A DNA stretch of 64,000 nucleotides, from positions 9,549,001-9,613,000 of the forward strand of contig BSBM01000461.1 of assembly GCA_027924585.1 (NCBI GenBank), in the 5' to 3' direction. The notes below the pieces were generated by a model. The model did no database searches. It was given only the letters and a program-made list of their open reading frames with translations, and was not told where the DNA came from. The stretch is from Larix kaempferi (lineage: Eukaryota; Streptophyta; Pinopsida; Pinales; Pinaceae). The stretch's first letter is position 1, and each line of letters begins with the position of its first letter. Made by a program: the position numbers and the translations under genes. Shown piece after piece: positions 33,860 to 45,388 of the stretch.

Positions 33860-34989
33860 TTAAATCTCACAGACAACTGTAGACCCAATACCCTGAACAT
33901 AGTCCACATTTGAGCTTTCCGGTCTCTCAATGGCAGCCCACTTTCCACAGGTTTCTGCTTGCGTTCCAGCGGCACTTTTGAACGGCGGAGGCTCAAACAT
34001 ATAAAAAACCTGATCATAACCGCCACTGGTTTTAGCATAACCGCTCACAAAAATCCTGTCACGCCACTCTACACAAGACGAAATCACTGGAAGGGTTTCT
34101 GGAAGAGAACCCACAGCCCTCCAAACGTTTTTCTTCCAATCGTACTGTATCACTCCCAGCTTCTTCTGGAAGGAATATAAGCTCCCTGAAGAAGAAGCTG
34201 CAACAACACACGATCGAGGGCCTTTCCCATCACCGACAGTCCACATATTCTCCAGCATCGACCATGCCCCTGTTTCTGGATCGTAAATTTCTGCACTACG
34301 CTTGAACCGATCAGGGGCATGAGTACTATGTCCACTAATAACGATAAATTTCCCATGGATAAAAGCACCATAGCACTCGTCCCGCTCTTGGCTCATGTCA
34401 GGAAGAATCTTCCACTCGTCTTCCGCCACATTGTAAACTGCTGCTCCCCGGAGAGCATTTACCTCGTCGTCATGTCCTCCAGCAACATAAACAAGTCCTT
34501 CCGGCGACACGGAGCAAGCGCCGGAGATTCGAACCAGTGGCATGTCGGCACCGTGGCTCCACTTAACAGACAAGAAATCGTAGATGAAAACGGTGTTTAG
34601 CGCCTCCAAGGCGTTGAGGTCGGAGGGTTTCCATCGGCCTATCAAAATCAGCTTTTAATTCACAGAAGCGCAATCGCAAAAGAGTGGAAATCCAAGATGA
34701 CGAACTGGAAATACGGGAAGGCGAGGGAGTGTTTCTCAGGTGCCTTGCAGAGGGTCATACACAGGAACCAGAATTTGTAGATCATTGTCTGTGTAGTTAG
34801 CTGGATATTCTCGGATTTCGATCAAACATATACATTGCTGGGAAGTCCCATGATTTTTTCTGTCTTGATAGAATTGGGGGCTTTTCACCACGGTCTCCCA
34901 TCTTCCGCAGACTGCTGTGAGGTTGTGATGGGATGTGTAAGGCACTCTCAGCAAACACTGTCGACCTAATTCGCGTGAAAAAGCTCCAT
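33860..34989 (-). pseudogene. F-box/kelch-repeat protein pseudogene
   Basis: The minus-strand frame encodes an F-box-like segment (LLRVPYTSHHNL, VCGRWE) followed by kelch motifs (VYVAGGHDDE ... VYNVAEDEW; FIVISGHS ... IYDPETGAW; WRAVGSLPE). F-box/kelch proteins act as substrate adaptors of SCF ubiquitin ligases. The frame is interrupted by TGA at 34736-34738 and TAA at 34655-34657, yet reading straight through keeps the homology (LPRLPVFP, KLILIGRWKPSD). The closest ATG before the F-box (34987-34989) is in another frame, so a small indel separates start and body. From that ATG the total is about 376 codons, the usual length for this intronless family. The open frame also extends upstream without an ATG through 35149. 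Bidirectional small frames inside are shadows. Most likely a recent pseudogene; sequencing error at three places is less likely. Confidence 0.82.
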
Positions 34990-35077
34990 AATCAATGGCA
35001 CAATCTGTTGACAAAATACGAAGAGAGAAAGTTCCTGTACGAGGATGAGTCTCGGAATAGATTTGCAAGTCTAGGAT

Positions 35078-35552
35078 TTTATATCCTTGACCTGAAGGAA
35101 GAGGCGGCTTGCGCGGCACTTTTTGTGGAGTTTGGTCAACGGTAGACACATTTTGGGCGTGGGATAACTGGCACTCAAATCGCTTCTTTTGGGGGATTTG
35201 TTCCCTGGATTCGGTTATAAAAATCCGTGGAATTGTAGTTTCACCTCATTTACTGTGGAACTGTGTCTCTAGAATTTTTGTCCATTTTAAGACGACCCCC
35301 CGAAATACCGGGCTGATTTTATATCCTTGAACTGAAAGAAGAGGCGGGGCACTTTTTGTGGAGTTTGGTCAATGGTAGACACATTTTAGGCATGGGATAA
35401 CTGGCACTCAAATCGCCTCTTTTGGGGGATTTGTTCCCTGGATTCAGTTATAAAAATCAGTGGAATTGTAGTTTCACCCCATTTACTGTGAAACTGTGCC
35501 TCTAGGATTTTTGCCCATTTTAAGATGAGCCCCCTAAATACCGGGCTGATTT
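35078..35552. repeat. Tandem duplication covering the F-box gene's 5' side
   Basis: TTTTATATCCTTGA(C/A)CTGAA(G)GAAGAGGCGG...AATACCGGGCTGATTT occurs at 35078-35320 and 35323-35552. The first copy includes what would be the sequence just upstream of the pseudogene start and reads open on the minus strand; the second copy has diverged slightly (a 14-bp deletion near 35347). Confidence 0.88.
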
Positions 35553-36592
35553 GAGTGCAGTTACCACATGCCCACATTTTTAGGAAAATGTCCCTTCATA
35601 ACGGCTAATTTGAGCTCTTTGGAGTTTAGCATTTTTTGAAAAATAAAAATTTGGCTAAGTTATTGGATCCAATTAGGCTCAATAGAAGTTGGAGTAAATT
35701 TGGTAGAAACAAGGATTTTTGAGAAATAGAAATGTCTTTTACCAAATAAAAGAGTGAATTTTAAAATTTATTGTTAGGTTTATTTTAAAATTTTGTATTT
35801 AAGGTGAAATTTCTATAAATTAATAAAATATTAAGTAAATAAAAAATTTACAATATTAATGTTAATTCAAAAACCATTAAATTGCTTTGTATTTTGTTTG
35901 GATACTAGTTTAGTACATCCATTTAACTTGTGGTGGTGAACACTCATAGGTCACAAGTTAAGTGCCATGAGCAAGTTACTTGTTACTGTCGAACTGTGCC
36001 TCTAGGATTTTTGCCCATTTTAAGACGACCCCCCCCCCCAAATACCGGGCTGATTTGAGTGCACTTATCACATGCCCGCATTTTTAGGAAAATGTCCCTT
36101 CATAATGGCTAATTTGAGTTCTTTGGAGTTTAGCATTTTTTGAAAAATAAAAATTTGGCTAAGTTATTGGATCCAATTAGGCTCAATAGAAGTTGGGCTA
36201 AATTCGGTAGAAACAAGGGTTTTTGAGAAATAGAAATGTCTTCAACCAAATAAAAGAGTGAATTTTAAAATTTAATGTTAGGTTTATTTTATAATTTTGT
36301 ATTTAAGGTGAAATTTCTATAAATTAATAAAATATTAAGTAAATAAAAAATTTACAATATTAATTTTAAAACTAAAAATATATGTATTTCAATTAATTAA
36401 GATTAAAATAATTAATTAGAATATATAAATAGATTTAAGTTATTTGTTAAATACAAATTTTGACATAAGATGTTAATTCAAAAACCATTAAATTGCTTTG
36501 TACTTTGTTTGGATACTAGTTTAGTACATCCATTTAACTTGTGGTGGTGAACACTCATAGGTCACAAGTTAAGTGCCATGAGCAAGTTACTT
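35485..36592. repeat. Larger tandem duplication (about 0.5-0.6 kb units)
   Basis: 35485-35977 is repeated at 35988-36592 (ACTGTGCCTCTAGGATTTTTGCCC ... CCATGAGCAAGTTACTT). The second unit holds about 110 bp more (36361-36471), between ATTAAT and GTTAATTC. The C-run is longer in unit 2 (CCCCCCCCCC at about 36029). This unit overlaps the end of the 35078-35552 duplication, so duplication happened in steps. Confidence 0.88.
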
Positions 36593-36645
36593 TTGTTCTC
36601 GTTCTCCACCCGTTGTTGTCTATGCCTTAGTTACATGTTACTTTT

Positions 36646-36992
36646 CTAGTTATTTTTTATATTTTTTTGTATAATTGTTTATTTCAAATTTTGAATGACA
36701 CCCATTAAAGAATCCCGACCTAGGGAAAGTATACATGGTAGTCCACCCGAAATTCTACTAGCACAACCACTTACTTGTTGTCTATGCATGACTACATGTT
36801 ATCCATGCATGAGCTATGATTTATCCATGCATGCATGAGCTATGAGTTATCCATGCATCAACTCTCAATTATTTTTTATAATTTTTATTTCAAACTTTGA
36901 ATGATGCTCATAAAATCAATTTGGAGTGTACACTTGTCCATCCCTCTCAAATCTAGGAAAAGCATAGAGGGTAGTCCACCCCAAATTCTAAG
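36646..36992. repeat. Diverged tandem repeat with CATGCATG clusters
   Basis: TTATTTTTTATA...ATTTCAAA(T/C)TTTGAATGA and GGTAGTCCACCC(G/C)AAATTCTA each occur twice (36646-36765 and 36870-36992). Between them ATCCATGCAT is repeated four times, including CATGCATGCATG. RY-type CATGCATG words can be regulatory in plants, but here they sit in a repeat. Confidence 0.7.
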
Positions 36993-37630
36993 ATATAAAC
37001 ACCTATCACCTATGGGTGTAACAAGTTGTTTTCACATCTAAAAACTATTATCATAACATAAAAACTATTAAATCTAAAAACAAAAACAAAACAAAAAATC
37101 TAAATTGGTATATATCAAATATAAAAAACTAGTTTAATGTTTAATAACTATAACTTTATAAAATTGGTCAAAAAACCCATTTCTTAAAAAGAATACCACT
37201 TACAAAACAAGAAATTAAAAAATAAAAACTATGTATATTGATAAAACTAAAAATATCTATGAATAATAAATAATAAAATTATCTTATCAATATTTCTTCA
37301 ACGATTAAACTATTCTAATAGTTAATAATTAAGAGCCTATAATCTTCCATAAACATTGAAATTTACCAACTTATTGACCTTTGTGATGTAAATTTGTTCT
37401 TCAAAACACTAAGTTCAACACCAAAAATGAATTCAAAATTCAATTTCTTAGAAGAATTTCTTAGAGTACCATCTATAATGCACAACTAACCAACACATTT
37501 CAATATAATATTCATGTGTTGTAACTAGTTTGTACCCTTTTGGACCATACTTTTTCTAATGGCTCACTTGACATGGTCATTTCTAAGTTGATTTCAACAA
37601 ACTTTCATTTCATCACTAGATCCCAATAAA
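36993..37630. other. AT-rich spacer
   Basis: No frame, tRNA or element end recognised. Confidence 0.4.
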
Positions 37631-37785
37631 AATAGTGTATATATCAATTAGTGTAAAAAAATAGTGTATAAAATAGTGTAAAAATAGTGTATAAAAAATA
37701 GTGTAAAAAAATAGTGTAAAAATAGTGTATAAAAAATAGTGTAAAAAAATAGTGTAAAAATAGTGTATAGAAATAGTGTAAATAG
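37631..37785. repeat. AAAATAGTGTA(TA) short tandem array
   Basis: About ten units of (A)AAAATAGTGTA or AAAATAGTGTAT, 11-16 bp each. The minus frame 37648-37884 reads as repeated YTIF/YTLFLH and is an artefact of the repeat. Confidence 0.9.
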
Positions 37786-40380
37786 TATTGATAAGATTAT
37801 TATTGACTTGATTAATAAATTGTAATGGGGTGTGATAATCATTGGGTAAATAATTAGTGGTACTAATAATTGATTAATGAACAATTGTTGTCAATTAATT
37901 AATTAATAGATCATTATTGATTAAATACTGATTTTAATAAGCACTGGAGGGTGAATTGGTGATGTATACCATAGTAACAATATAATATATTATCACAGCT
38001 CATTGAAGTAAATAATGCTAAATATAAAAAAATTAACCGAACTTTAGAATTAATTAAGAATTATGTATAATTATTGATTGACAATAATAATTATCATAAA
38101 AGTAATGGAATATATTGTTTAATGGAAATCATGCATGAAACTTATCTCATTAAGTGGATAAAAGGGTAGGTGACCGATTGGGGGGAATTTAAATGACTTT
38201 CATTTAATGTTGATAAGCCATGTTCGAATTGCCTCATTAATAAGGATAAGATTTAATATTTTAATGTTTAGGGGTATGAGGGACTTTTACGGTGGATAGG
38301 AAAACATGAATGAAAATTTAAGGGGACAAAAGGGTAGTACTCGAGGGAATGGAGTCGACAGGGGAGGGAGTCGGCAGAAGAGAAGATGATAGATAGGAGG
38401 AGGGGGAGTGAAGAAGGGGATATTTGTTTTACCAAGGAAGGAATTTAGAAGAGGAGGCTAAAATTCATGAAGGGGAGAACTACGGGATTGGTTGGATTGT
38501 GCGGTACTCAGGTTTTGGGATCGGGGGTCCAAGAAGCAACTCTTAGAGCTGGGTGGTCAACTATACTATCCTAGTAGGCAGACAGGCAGATCAAGTTTAG
38601 GCGATTGAGTACTCTAAGGGTTTGGGGTTTTCTTTTATAGGTATTTTATTTCTTTATTGTTGTCCTTTTATTTATATGTGGAAGGAGGTGGAACACTAAT
38701 TTAATTCAATGAATAATATGTTGTGTAATTTAATTCTTACATGTATTGAAAATTTTGATCTATACCTACAATTACCTCATATTTTAATTGTTTTCTACCT
38801 GAACATGAGAAATATTAACTTAGAATGACACAGAAGCAAATACAAACAAGTAGTTAACAAGTTAGAGTAGCTAAATAAACCAATGGATTTAGAAAAGATG
38901 TTTTGAGCAAACCAATGACTTATTTAGGTCCCTACACCTACCATGAATTGAATCTATATATCCATATCATGACTGTTAAATCTGTGGATATAAAAATTTT
39001 CCATAAACATTAAATTAAGTAAATACATAATAGCAGATATCAACCATGGAATTCATATACAAATGGGAAACTTATCTTTTTTAACAAAAATAGTCCTCCA
39101 ATTGATTGTAGATGAAGGATGTTCCTCCGAGGAGTAGGCTCTCTATCACACCTTTTCTTTCTACGGTAAAGTCTTCCTGATTTGGGGCTATTAATCTATA
39201 ACAACCCCAAATATTGAAAATGCACAACAAATTTTTAAAAATCAATATGCACATAAGGAAACTAAATCTTTCGTAATACTTAACTCATGATGAAACATTC
39301 AATGGTTTGAATAGCACTTTCATAATTTCACTACTCTGTCTTTCATCATACCTGAATGAATACATGGGAAAAATTCATGGATTATAAACTGAAGTACTTA
39401 TAATAGAAAGTATTTCGTTATTTGTTAATACAACCAAAGCAATTTCAAAATATTACTAACTCATTGTATTCAATCTCAATGATTTCCTTTCCCATACATA
39501 ACAACTCTTTTCCTTACCATACCCTTTAATTTTAGGACATTCAACATACCATTCAATGCAAACTTAACTATTATACAAATGATCAATGACCACATGATCA
39601 CTATGATCACAACAAATTCATAATAATATAGACCATAATTGAAAATTTCATACTAAGTATCCCTATGAGTTTACTTCCTACCTTAAACTCTTTTCTCATG
39701 TACAAACTATCTATCATCAATTAATATATATCACCAAATGCACAAGTCCATTCTTCATGGATCATCTTTATACCCATGGTCTTAAATGTTTTATATATAT
39801 GTTTATATAGCTATATATGGATATAATCCTATCTGCATAAAATCATTACTTTTATATATATCAAACAAAACTTAAAATACCTTTTAACCATAAATAAAAA
39901 ATTAGTAAAGGGATCGAAGCTAAGAGAATAGTTTCAATCATCCATTGAAATCATAAACCCCGGTTACACATAGATATCGTGGATCAATCCAATGAATACT
40001 TCATCAACATAATAAACAACATTAATTCGGAGAGGTGGGTAATGGATACACTATATGTTAAGCAAACAATTCATCGTGGATTAAGAGGCAATATCTCCTA
40101 ATAAGGGATCGACTTAAATGTAACTGCCACAGGATAAACAAGGGGGAGGTGCAATGAGCTAATTGCATGCCTCAATTTCACTAATAAAACAAGATTGTTT
40201 ACAAGCAAACATTTACTCCCAAGATTGATTGTCCCTCTGTTCTATGCCATGTAGGTGGAGGTTGACTAATAATTACACAAAGTCTCATTAAGATAATATA
40301 TACCAAACAAAAATTAAGCATTCGATTTCATTAATAAATAGTGGATCATGTTTCCAATTAGACTAGCCGATAACCTATCA
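37786..40380. other. AT-rich spacer, possible old LTR fragment
   Basis: 38340-38660 is GC-richer and resembles in layout (GGGAG-rich run, then GATTGTGCGGTACTCAGG, then GGTATTTTATTTC) the region 60120-60490 inside the 2.7-kb LTR, suggesting a distant relative. The alignment is weak and no termini or primer-binding site were found. TATAACAACCCCAAAT at 39197 looks like a mutated LTR start. No genes. Confidence 0.3.
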
Positions 40381-41030
40381 TTCCACTCTAGTAGAATCGA
40401 TCTCTCACTCTTTTAAACAGGGAATTAAAATGCCAATGTTTACATAAAGGATCGATCTCCATATATGATCGATCCCTTATCCGGACAAAGAATAAATATT
40501 TAAACATTTTCTCAAAGGGTCGATCTCCAGAGAGAGTCGACCTCTGTAATTCAAGGACAACATATAAAATCGAAACACATAAAAAGAGAATCTAATCCCA
40601 TAAAGGATCGACCTCTTAACTTTTTTAAAACATCAATTTGGATATCCACCATAAACACAAAATTGATCTCCATAGAGAATCGACCTGCTAAATTTTAAAC
40701 AACAATTAAAATGTTTATCATAAAGAAAGGATTGATCTCTTTCAAGGATTGACTTGTTAACTTTTGCATAGAACATTTCAACCGATGGTCGATCTTTGTT
40801 GAGGATCGACCTCTTATCATTTTCACAGAGAATACCTAAAAATAATTTAAACAAAGGATCAATCTTTGTAGAGAATCGACCTCTTAATATTTTGTACAGA
40901 GAAATATATCAAACAAAAATAGAGGATCGATCTCTGTAGAGTATCGATCCATTAAATATTTGACAATAAATAAAATGTACACATTAACCAGAGGATTGAT
41001 CCCCATAGAGAATTGATCTCTCCCATTAAA
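40381..41030. repeat. Array of GGATCGATCTCY...RTCGACCTC dyads
   Basis: About nine pairs of inverted words recur every 65-110 bp. The clearest is GGATCGATCTCTGTAGAG with TATCGATCC at 40925-40951, an almost perfect hairpin with a 4-6 base loop. Other members read GGATCGATCTCCATATATGATCGATCC and AATCTTTGTAGAGAATCGACCTC. Spacers between pairs are AT-rich and dissimilar, unlike an ordinary satellite where the whole unit is repeated. Confidence 0.75.
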
Positions 41031-43416
41031 ATGTCTCAACACAATAATATATAACCAAAGAAAGGAATTAGACATGATTACTTAGAAGAAGATCACACCA
41101 TAGAGATATAACTTCAAATGATTCGCCTCTAAATCATATCGATATAAATAATTCATCCATTGCATTCATCATACCAATTAAAAAGAACCAAACATTTCAC
41201 ACAAGATTCAATCCCATAACTCACAAAGTTTTGATACGTACATGATTTCGGTCCAACATACATTATTAACACAATGTACATTGTTCATATTTAATGAATG
41301 CGAAGATGCAATAAGGATATTAATCCATCCTCCTGCACACACATTACTCATAAAAGAGCACACAGTCTATAACGTTTTTCCTGGGTTTCAATCCGACACT
41401 TTACATTATCATAAAAATACATAGAGTTCTCATCAACGGATTGTATAGAGTTATAATACAAAAAAATCAAAAATTGATTATTAGAACCAGTTATAGGATC
41501 TTCAATCCGCACAACTCATGTTATATTAATATAGTACATAAATCCTATACGGATTTACCTCAACCCATCGCAATCAGATTCAACCTACTCACATATGTAA
41601 AACAGAGTGTATAAAATAAAATAAAGCACATGATATATCCATATTTGTGATATGTATACATATGTAACATAATGCAATATTTTCCCAACTTAAGGATTCA
41701 AAACAAAGTATATAGGTACATATAACAGTCGTATTATACTTCAAACAAGCACACACACACACACATATATATATAACAGAGTGATGTAATCCAAGTTATG
41801 CCACCATAGCTTGTATATGTAATAAAAAATAAACTACAATAATATATGCCATTCACAACTCATTGGTTCATAAGAAAAATTACACTTACTTGAAATAATG
41901 CGAATGAAAACTTGGAGAATCAGTTCCTCCCAACCATATAAGAGAGTAGCACAACTGCCATCTCAACTCCACCCTCTATTTGGATCACCACCAGGCACAC
42001 TAGAACTAACAAGCAAATATTCCACGCAACACTCTCTCTCGGAGTCTGTAACAAGGTTAGTGATAGACTTACAAAAAAGAGAAACACTCAACACATGCAC
42101 TCATAGGAAAATTTCTTTGTGCACAACACAACATCCTGTGCTTTTTCACTGCACCAATTTATAGTTTTTTCCCAGGTCTTGTGCCATCCCAATCAAATCT
42201 CATTCAATCCTTCAATCCCTATGGTTTAGTATCTTGTTTGGTAGTTGAGCTTTTATATTGGATTTTATTAGTAAAATATCTCTTTCTTTACACTTGTTCT
42301 ATGTCTCAAGGTGGTGTCCCCTCATTTAACTGAGTTCTCCAAGTCTCTTTCTTTTTATTAATAATAAAAATAATAATTGTTGTGCAAAGTATCACTCACA
42401 TCCTATGTGAGTATTTTTGAGTTTTTAAATAACTCTTACAAATAATAAATTGTTTTGACATATTTCTCAAAACTTTTAAATCAAAATAAATAAGAATGTC
42501 TTGGGGTATCACATAATCCACAAGGGTGAAGCTTCCCAAGCCTACTACTCGACCACAACTTATACAACAATCTATGCAAAAATACCCTACACATTTGCCC
42601 CAATCCAATAGTACTCATCCCCCATTATCCTACACAACACAAGGATTGGGATCCCATTCATTGTACTGCAATCCCTCAAGCTATCCGCATTCCCTTCTAG
42701 TTCTCCAACACAAGCTAGTTGAGGAGTGTTTGTAATGGGGATCCAAGGACCTCAATTGTAGGATAGGTTTCTCTCACATTGGAACCACTCCCATTAGCAC
42801 TAGTTTTCCACATTAATTAACATGAACAATTATGAAAGTTCTAGTTTTCATCTCTTCAGTTTCATCATGAAGGCCCCTTCCCCAAAAGGATAGTCATTGA
42901 TTAATGATAGAAGTACTGAAAAAATAACCTTAATTTCCTACTTTTTATATGCATACTCAAAACTACCCATTTGGCACTCATGAGGAGCCTAGTTTCCCAT
43001 CTAATCCAAGCTTAGGATAATATAATCAATAAATGTTAATTAAGCCCCTCTCATAAACATGCATGTATGGAACTTAGGATAAACTCACTATCTAAGGTTT
43101 TTAAGTAGGGATACTGACTGTTATGTCAGGAATTTGTTTTCACCTTTTAATAGCTTGATAACCTTTTTGATTAAGTTTGCTTATTTCTTTGACTTTATTT
43201 TTTCAATTACTATAGGAAATTTTGGTATTTATTTTAATTTTTATGTTTTTTGTCTTTAGATTTATTTTGTTTTTTCTCCTTTAGGTGTTGAAGGGTTTTT
43301 AAAGTCATATTATTGAATAATGAAGTCACATTTAGCATCATGAGTATGGTTCAGCTTTTAAACCGCATGCAAAATGACCAAAAGTTGAAAAATAGCGCCA
43401 AAATGCAGTTAATTTT
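41031..43416. other. Spacer with (CA)n(TA)n microsatellite
   Basis: A compound microsatellite (CA)9(TA)6 lies at about 41750-41774. Otherwise no coding frame over 90 aa and no element ends recognised. TGTTATGTCAGG at 43119 resembles an LTR start but has no partner. Confidence 0.35.
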
Positions 43417-43466
43417 ATTCTTGTAGCGCTGGAGCCCGAAATTAACAAAGAGCGCGCTACAAGAAT
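43417..43466. repeat. 13-bp perfect inverted repeat, 24-base loop
   Basis: ATTCTTGTAGCGC (43417-43429) and GCGCTACAAGAAT (43454-43466) are exact complements. GC-rich arms in an AT-rich region make this a strong hairpin. A Rho-independent terminator reading makes no sense in a plant nucleus. Confidence 0.8.
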
Positions 43467-43683
43467 ATCGCGACTCTCATTTTCTCCAATTTTTTAGCCG
43501 AAATTTAGCACGATCTCAGTTCTGGAGTGACTAGTTACGTGATTTGAGGATTTTATTACGTGCTATGTCAGTTTCCATCATGTGAACAGGTGATTTTGAT
43601 TTATGGAAGGAATCATGGTCATCATTACTCCAAATACAATTCAGCTTGTCAGAACAGAGGAGTATTTTCAGTGAGATATTACA

Positions 43684-43839
43684 ACACAGCAGGCTGTCGT
43701 TCCACTTGTCCACCTTGCAGGAATTGGGATTCCAAACTTACAGCAGAGAGCAATAAAAGCACTTGAAAGTGTTTCTGTCAGCTGGCCAAATGCAGTCGCA
43801 GATGCTGGTGGCATCATCGAGCTCTCTAAGTTCTTGTGA
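43684..43839 (+). pseudogene. ARM-repeat fragment resembling CSI1-type protein
   Basis: A 51-codon frame reads VVPLVHLAGIGIPNL, QQRAIKALESVSVSW, PNAVADAGGIIELSK and ends at TGA 43837-43839; a stop lies upstream at about 43672. This closely resembles an armadillo-repeat segment of cellulose synthase-interactive (CSI1-like) proteins as I remember them (ALE...WP..VADAGGI.ELSK). Those proteins guide cellulose synthase complexes along microtubules. Only one to two ARM repeats are present, with no start codon or flanking exons. It is a captured or left-over fragment, too short for ordinary gene prediction. Confidence 0.6.
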
Positions 43840-44009
43840 AGCTGTTACGATCAGGCAGTGAGCAGATAAGAAATGATTATATGCGCATTCTTGGTGGTCA
43901 TATATTAAAGGATTTCATATATAGTCAGGCAGATAGGACTTATATGCACAATTTGAATGGACTACTTCCAAAAGTCTGCGGGCTTGCTCGTGAGAATTGG
44001 GAACAGGTA
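43840..44009 (+). pseudogene. EFR3 / SEMI-ROLLED LEAF 2-like exon fragment
   Basis: The frame from about 43836 reads LLRSGSEQIRNDYMRILGG, HILKDFIYSQADRTYMHNL and NGLLPKVCGLAREN, then reaches GAACAG|GTAAATGAGG at about 44006, a good plant 5' splice site. This resembles an exon of plant EFR3-like proteins (SEMI-ROLLED LEAF 2 group; MRILG...FIYSQ.DGTY...L.PKVC.LA.E), membrane-associated ARM/HEAT proteins, from family memory. It starts within bases of the end of the CSI1-like fragment, in a different frame. Two unrelated host gene pieces end to end point to capture by a mobile element. Confidence 0.6.
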
Positions 44010-44184
44010 AATGAGGAATATTTCTGAATACATATATTCCCGTGATGAATATTCAATTTTCAAAATTGTAAAGAGGATGCCTATATCTCAAGAAGGATAG
44101 CTGACATAAAAAAAAAGGAGGTAGTAGAGACAGAATTCTGCCCTATTTTTCCTGTTTTTAGTTATTGAAGTCAAATGCATACCA

Positions 44185-44540
44185 CGAGCTGATGGAGAGG
44201 AATATTTGAAAACCAAAGGAGGTTTTTGTTCATAATATACCCATCTACAAAAACCTCTCTCAATTTTGCAACATCTGTCAAGGCTTGAAAGATTCAGTTT
44301 AATCTTTGCAGCCTATTTTCCAGGGATTTTAAATATTTAATATTTTCCTGTTTTAGTGTTCATTTTGCGGGGCCGATTCTGATTGATTGGAGATGAATTT
44401 TGAAAAACCAAGAGAGTTTTTTAACCATCATGGACCCATTAACAAAAACCTCTCTCAGTTGTTACACAGGTGTCACCAATTGAGAGATATGGAAGCTTCT
44501 TTGACACCTATTTTCCAGAAATTCGCCACATTTGCCAGGA
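44185..44540. repeat. Diverged 205-bp tandem repeat
   Basis: TTGAAAACCAA...GTTTTTGTTCAT...ACAAAAACCTCTCTCA...CCTATTTTCCAG at 44185-44340 recurs at 44390-44540 with substitutions. No coding potential. Confidence 0.6.
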
Positions 44541-45387
44541 ATTCGATTTGCTATTTTTAGTCAATTAGTTGAGTTAGTTAGTTAATGTAACTGCTGGGTA
44601 GTTTCAATTTCGACCTAATGAAGGGGAGATGGAACTACTTCTTTGTAATTATAAAAAAGCGACAAAGGGACTGAAGAGGGGTTCGATTTTTGGGAAGCTT
44701 CAGGAGGTCTCCAGATTATCTTTGTTTTCAGACTTGCTCAAAGCTAAGTACAATGACTCTTGTATGCATTTGATGACAGACTATGAAATATATGACACTT
44801 TATACCCTTCAGTATATGTTTTAAATTCATTTTGAGTTTCTTTAACTACTGAACTGATATATTCATTGCTAGTTCATGGTTTCTTTACTTGTGATGCTTG
44901 TTAGCCCTGAATGATTTTTAAGATTATGTTCTGATTGATATTTGTTGATTATATGATGCATCTTTGTCTTTATTTGTTTATAATTCAGTTTCTATTTTAA
45001 TTCATGAGTGTAATCCCTGTTGATCACCAAATTTATAACCAAGAAAAATATTCCAGAAAACCTAAAAACCTAGTTTACTTTGTTGAGTTTTATTTGAGAT
45101 TGTGTTGGCTTGTTTCTTTAGCCTTGGAAACAATTTATGGCACAAACACTGACTTTAGCTAGTAAGTCACTAGGATCATTCCCCCCTTGGAACCTCTTTC
45201 ACTTCCCCCTCATGTGGAATCATAGTCCCTCCATATCTTATTCATCATTTTCCATCTAGTTTTTTCAAGGATTTTATATTAAATATCAAAAGTATTCATT
45301 TACAACAACTTTGGTCATCCTAGAATGTTTATATATAACCTCTAGACATTCCATCATTACATTCTCGGGTAAAACATGAGGTGTTAC
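44541..45387. other. Possible LTR U3/R sequence
   Basis: TAGTTAGTTAGTTAATGTAACTGC, then TTGTAATTATAAAAAAGCG (TATA-like at 44645-44653), then T-rich sequence resembles a plant LTR promoter region. At 45388 the minus strand begins TGTAACACCTCATG, a typical LTR start, and marks the end of the copia homology. No second LTR or primer-binding site was found, so the extent is unknown. Confidence 0.3.
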
Positions 45388-45388
45388 A

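Noticed and set aside
34319-34600. Plus-strand ORF of 93 aa over the F-box/kelch gene, and others at 33959 and 34933
   Set aside because: Antisense shadows of the minus-strand kelch frame, with no motif of their own.
37648-37884. Hydrophobic minus-strand ORF (YTIFYTLFLHYFFT...) as a small membrane protein
   Set aside because: It is the translation of the AAAATAGTGTA tandem repeat.
39190-39230. TATAACAACCCCAAAT at 39197 as an LTR start
   Set aside because: No polypurine tract before it, no TG, and no second copy or primer-binding site found.
43417-43466. Bacterial-type terminator
   Set aside because: No T-tract follows and the context is plant nuclear repeat DNA.
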